A stretch of DNA of 6,740 nucleotides, taken from JAFGIT01 sp016929465 [NCBI: Candidatus Coatesbacteria bacterium] (GTDB lineage: Bacteria; B130-G9). The notes beneath the pieces are model-generated. The model did not search any database. It was not told the DNA's origin and was given only the letters and a program-made list of their open reading frames with translations. Where the stretch lies: contig JAFGIT010000314.1 in the NCBI GenBank assembly GCA_016929465.1, positions 1-6,740 on the forward strand. Reading direction: 5' to 3'. Position 1 is the first letter of the stretch. Each line of letters opens with the position of its first letter. Below are positions 6,274-6,740 of the stretch, piece after piece. The position numbers were made by a program, and so were the translations under genes.

Positions 6274-6740
6274 CTACTTCTTCACTGCCGCGTTGTAGTC
6301 CTTCAATGCCTTTGTCATTTTATTTGCCCATGTGTCAAGAAACTCCTTAGAAGAAATATCCCCTGCTAGGAATTGCTGGAATATTGGGTCCATTCCGTTC
6401 ACGATGTCTATGTAGTTCGGAAGCTGAATCGGATTCATATAGCTCGTTGTCATTGGGTCTGTGAGGACCTTCAGCGCCATCTTGATCGGCGTCGACTTTT
6501 GAACCCATTCATGCTTCATGACGGCGCTGTTGATAGGTACCGTTCCAGTCGCAATGTTCCATGCGCTGTTCCCTTCCTCAGAGCTGATATAACTTATTAA
6601 CTTCCATGCTTCATCCTTCTTCTTTGATTCTGCGAAAATCACAGTCCCTGTAAAGTCAGTACTTAGAATGTTCAGCTTACCAGTTTTCGGCGACTTGGGA
6701 AGTGGGACTACACTAAATTTTTCCTCGCTCCCAAGGGCTA
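6274..6740 (-). CDS. ABC transporter substrate-binding protein, probably for sugars (family 1), C-terminal part
   Basis: The gene runs off the right edge; 154 C-terminal codons are visible, ending at TAG 6274-6276. The frame is open to the edge, beginning ALGSEEKFSVVPLPKSPKTGK, so the GTG at 6642 is internal and not a start. ESKKKDEAWKLISYISSEEG and the following TVPINSAVM (last part of the fold) are typical of extracytoplasmic sugar-binding proteins of the UgpB/MalE-like families: a residue of the ligand-binding lobe followed by the 'AWkfi.ylts.e' helix and the 'G.lPv....' segment. The C-terminus ends in a Lys-rich helix (KMTKALKDYNAAVKK), also usual. Signal peptide and lipobox, if present, lie outside the window. 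It would deliver a glycan or glycoside to membrane permeases encoded elsewhere. The specific ligand is unknown; the adjacent mannosidase suggests a mannose-containing one. Confidence 0.88.
   Translation of the reverse strand, partial: ALGSEEKFSVVPLPKSPKTGKLNILSTDFTGTVIFAESKKKDEAWKLISYISSEEGNSAWNIATGTVPINSAVMKHEWVQKSTPIKMALKVLTDPMTTSYMNPIQLPNYIDIVNGMDPIFQQFLAGDISSKEFLDTWANKMTKALKDYNAAVKK

Overview
The window looks like a piece of a bacterial chromosome, or a metagenomic contig, in three compositionally different blocks. It contains no rRNA, tRNA or CRISPR array that I can see. A spirochaete-like host is a weak guess from the style of the left-hand secreted membrane protein and the sugar-uptake/glycosidase cluster. 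The sequence does not settle the taxonomy.

Block 1 (about 1-937) is very GC-rich. It carries the 5' part of a CPBP/CAAX-type intramembrane protease gene on the + strand, with an N-terminal signal sequence, the EExxxR motif and a FxxxH motif. The gene is cut off by an insertion sequence, and the last roughly 30 codons of the open frame are read out of that element.

Block 2 (about 938-2009) is an IS630-family element on the - strand with a 10-bp perfect match between its ends. Its transposase is split. The helix-turn-helix half and the DDE half belong to one protein, but the reading is interrupted by an in-frame TGA where relatives have Trp, and by a -1 shift at a run of nine A.

Block 3 (about 2010-6740) is of clearly lower GC and reads entirely on the - strand. 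In transcription order it holds the C-terminal end of a sugar ABC transporter substrate-binding protein (running off the right edge), a perfect 12-bp inverted repeat, an amidohydrolase-family protein, a GH38 alpha-mannosidase, and a 70-codon ORF that looks like the N-terminus of a carbohydrate-active protein stopping next to the IS. Close spacing and good ribosome binding sites suggest an operon for import and breakdown of a mannose-containing glycan or glycoside. The amidohydrolase would be an unassigned enzyme of that pathway.

The protease gene does not resume to the right of the IS and the small ORF does not resume to its left. The element therefore sits at a rearrangement or deletion junction, or at an assembly misjoin, rather than being a simple insertion. 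I found no convincing new defence or mobile system; the most useful leads are this junction, the split transposase, and the amidohydrolase/mannosidase pairing.
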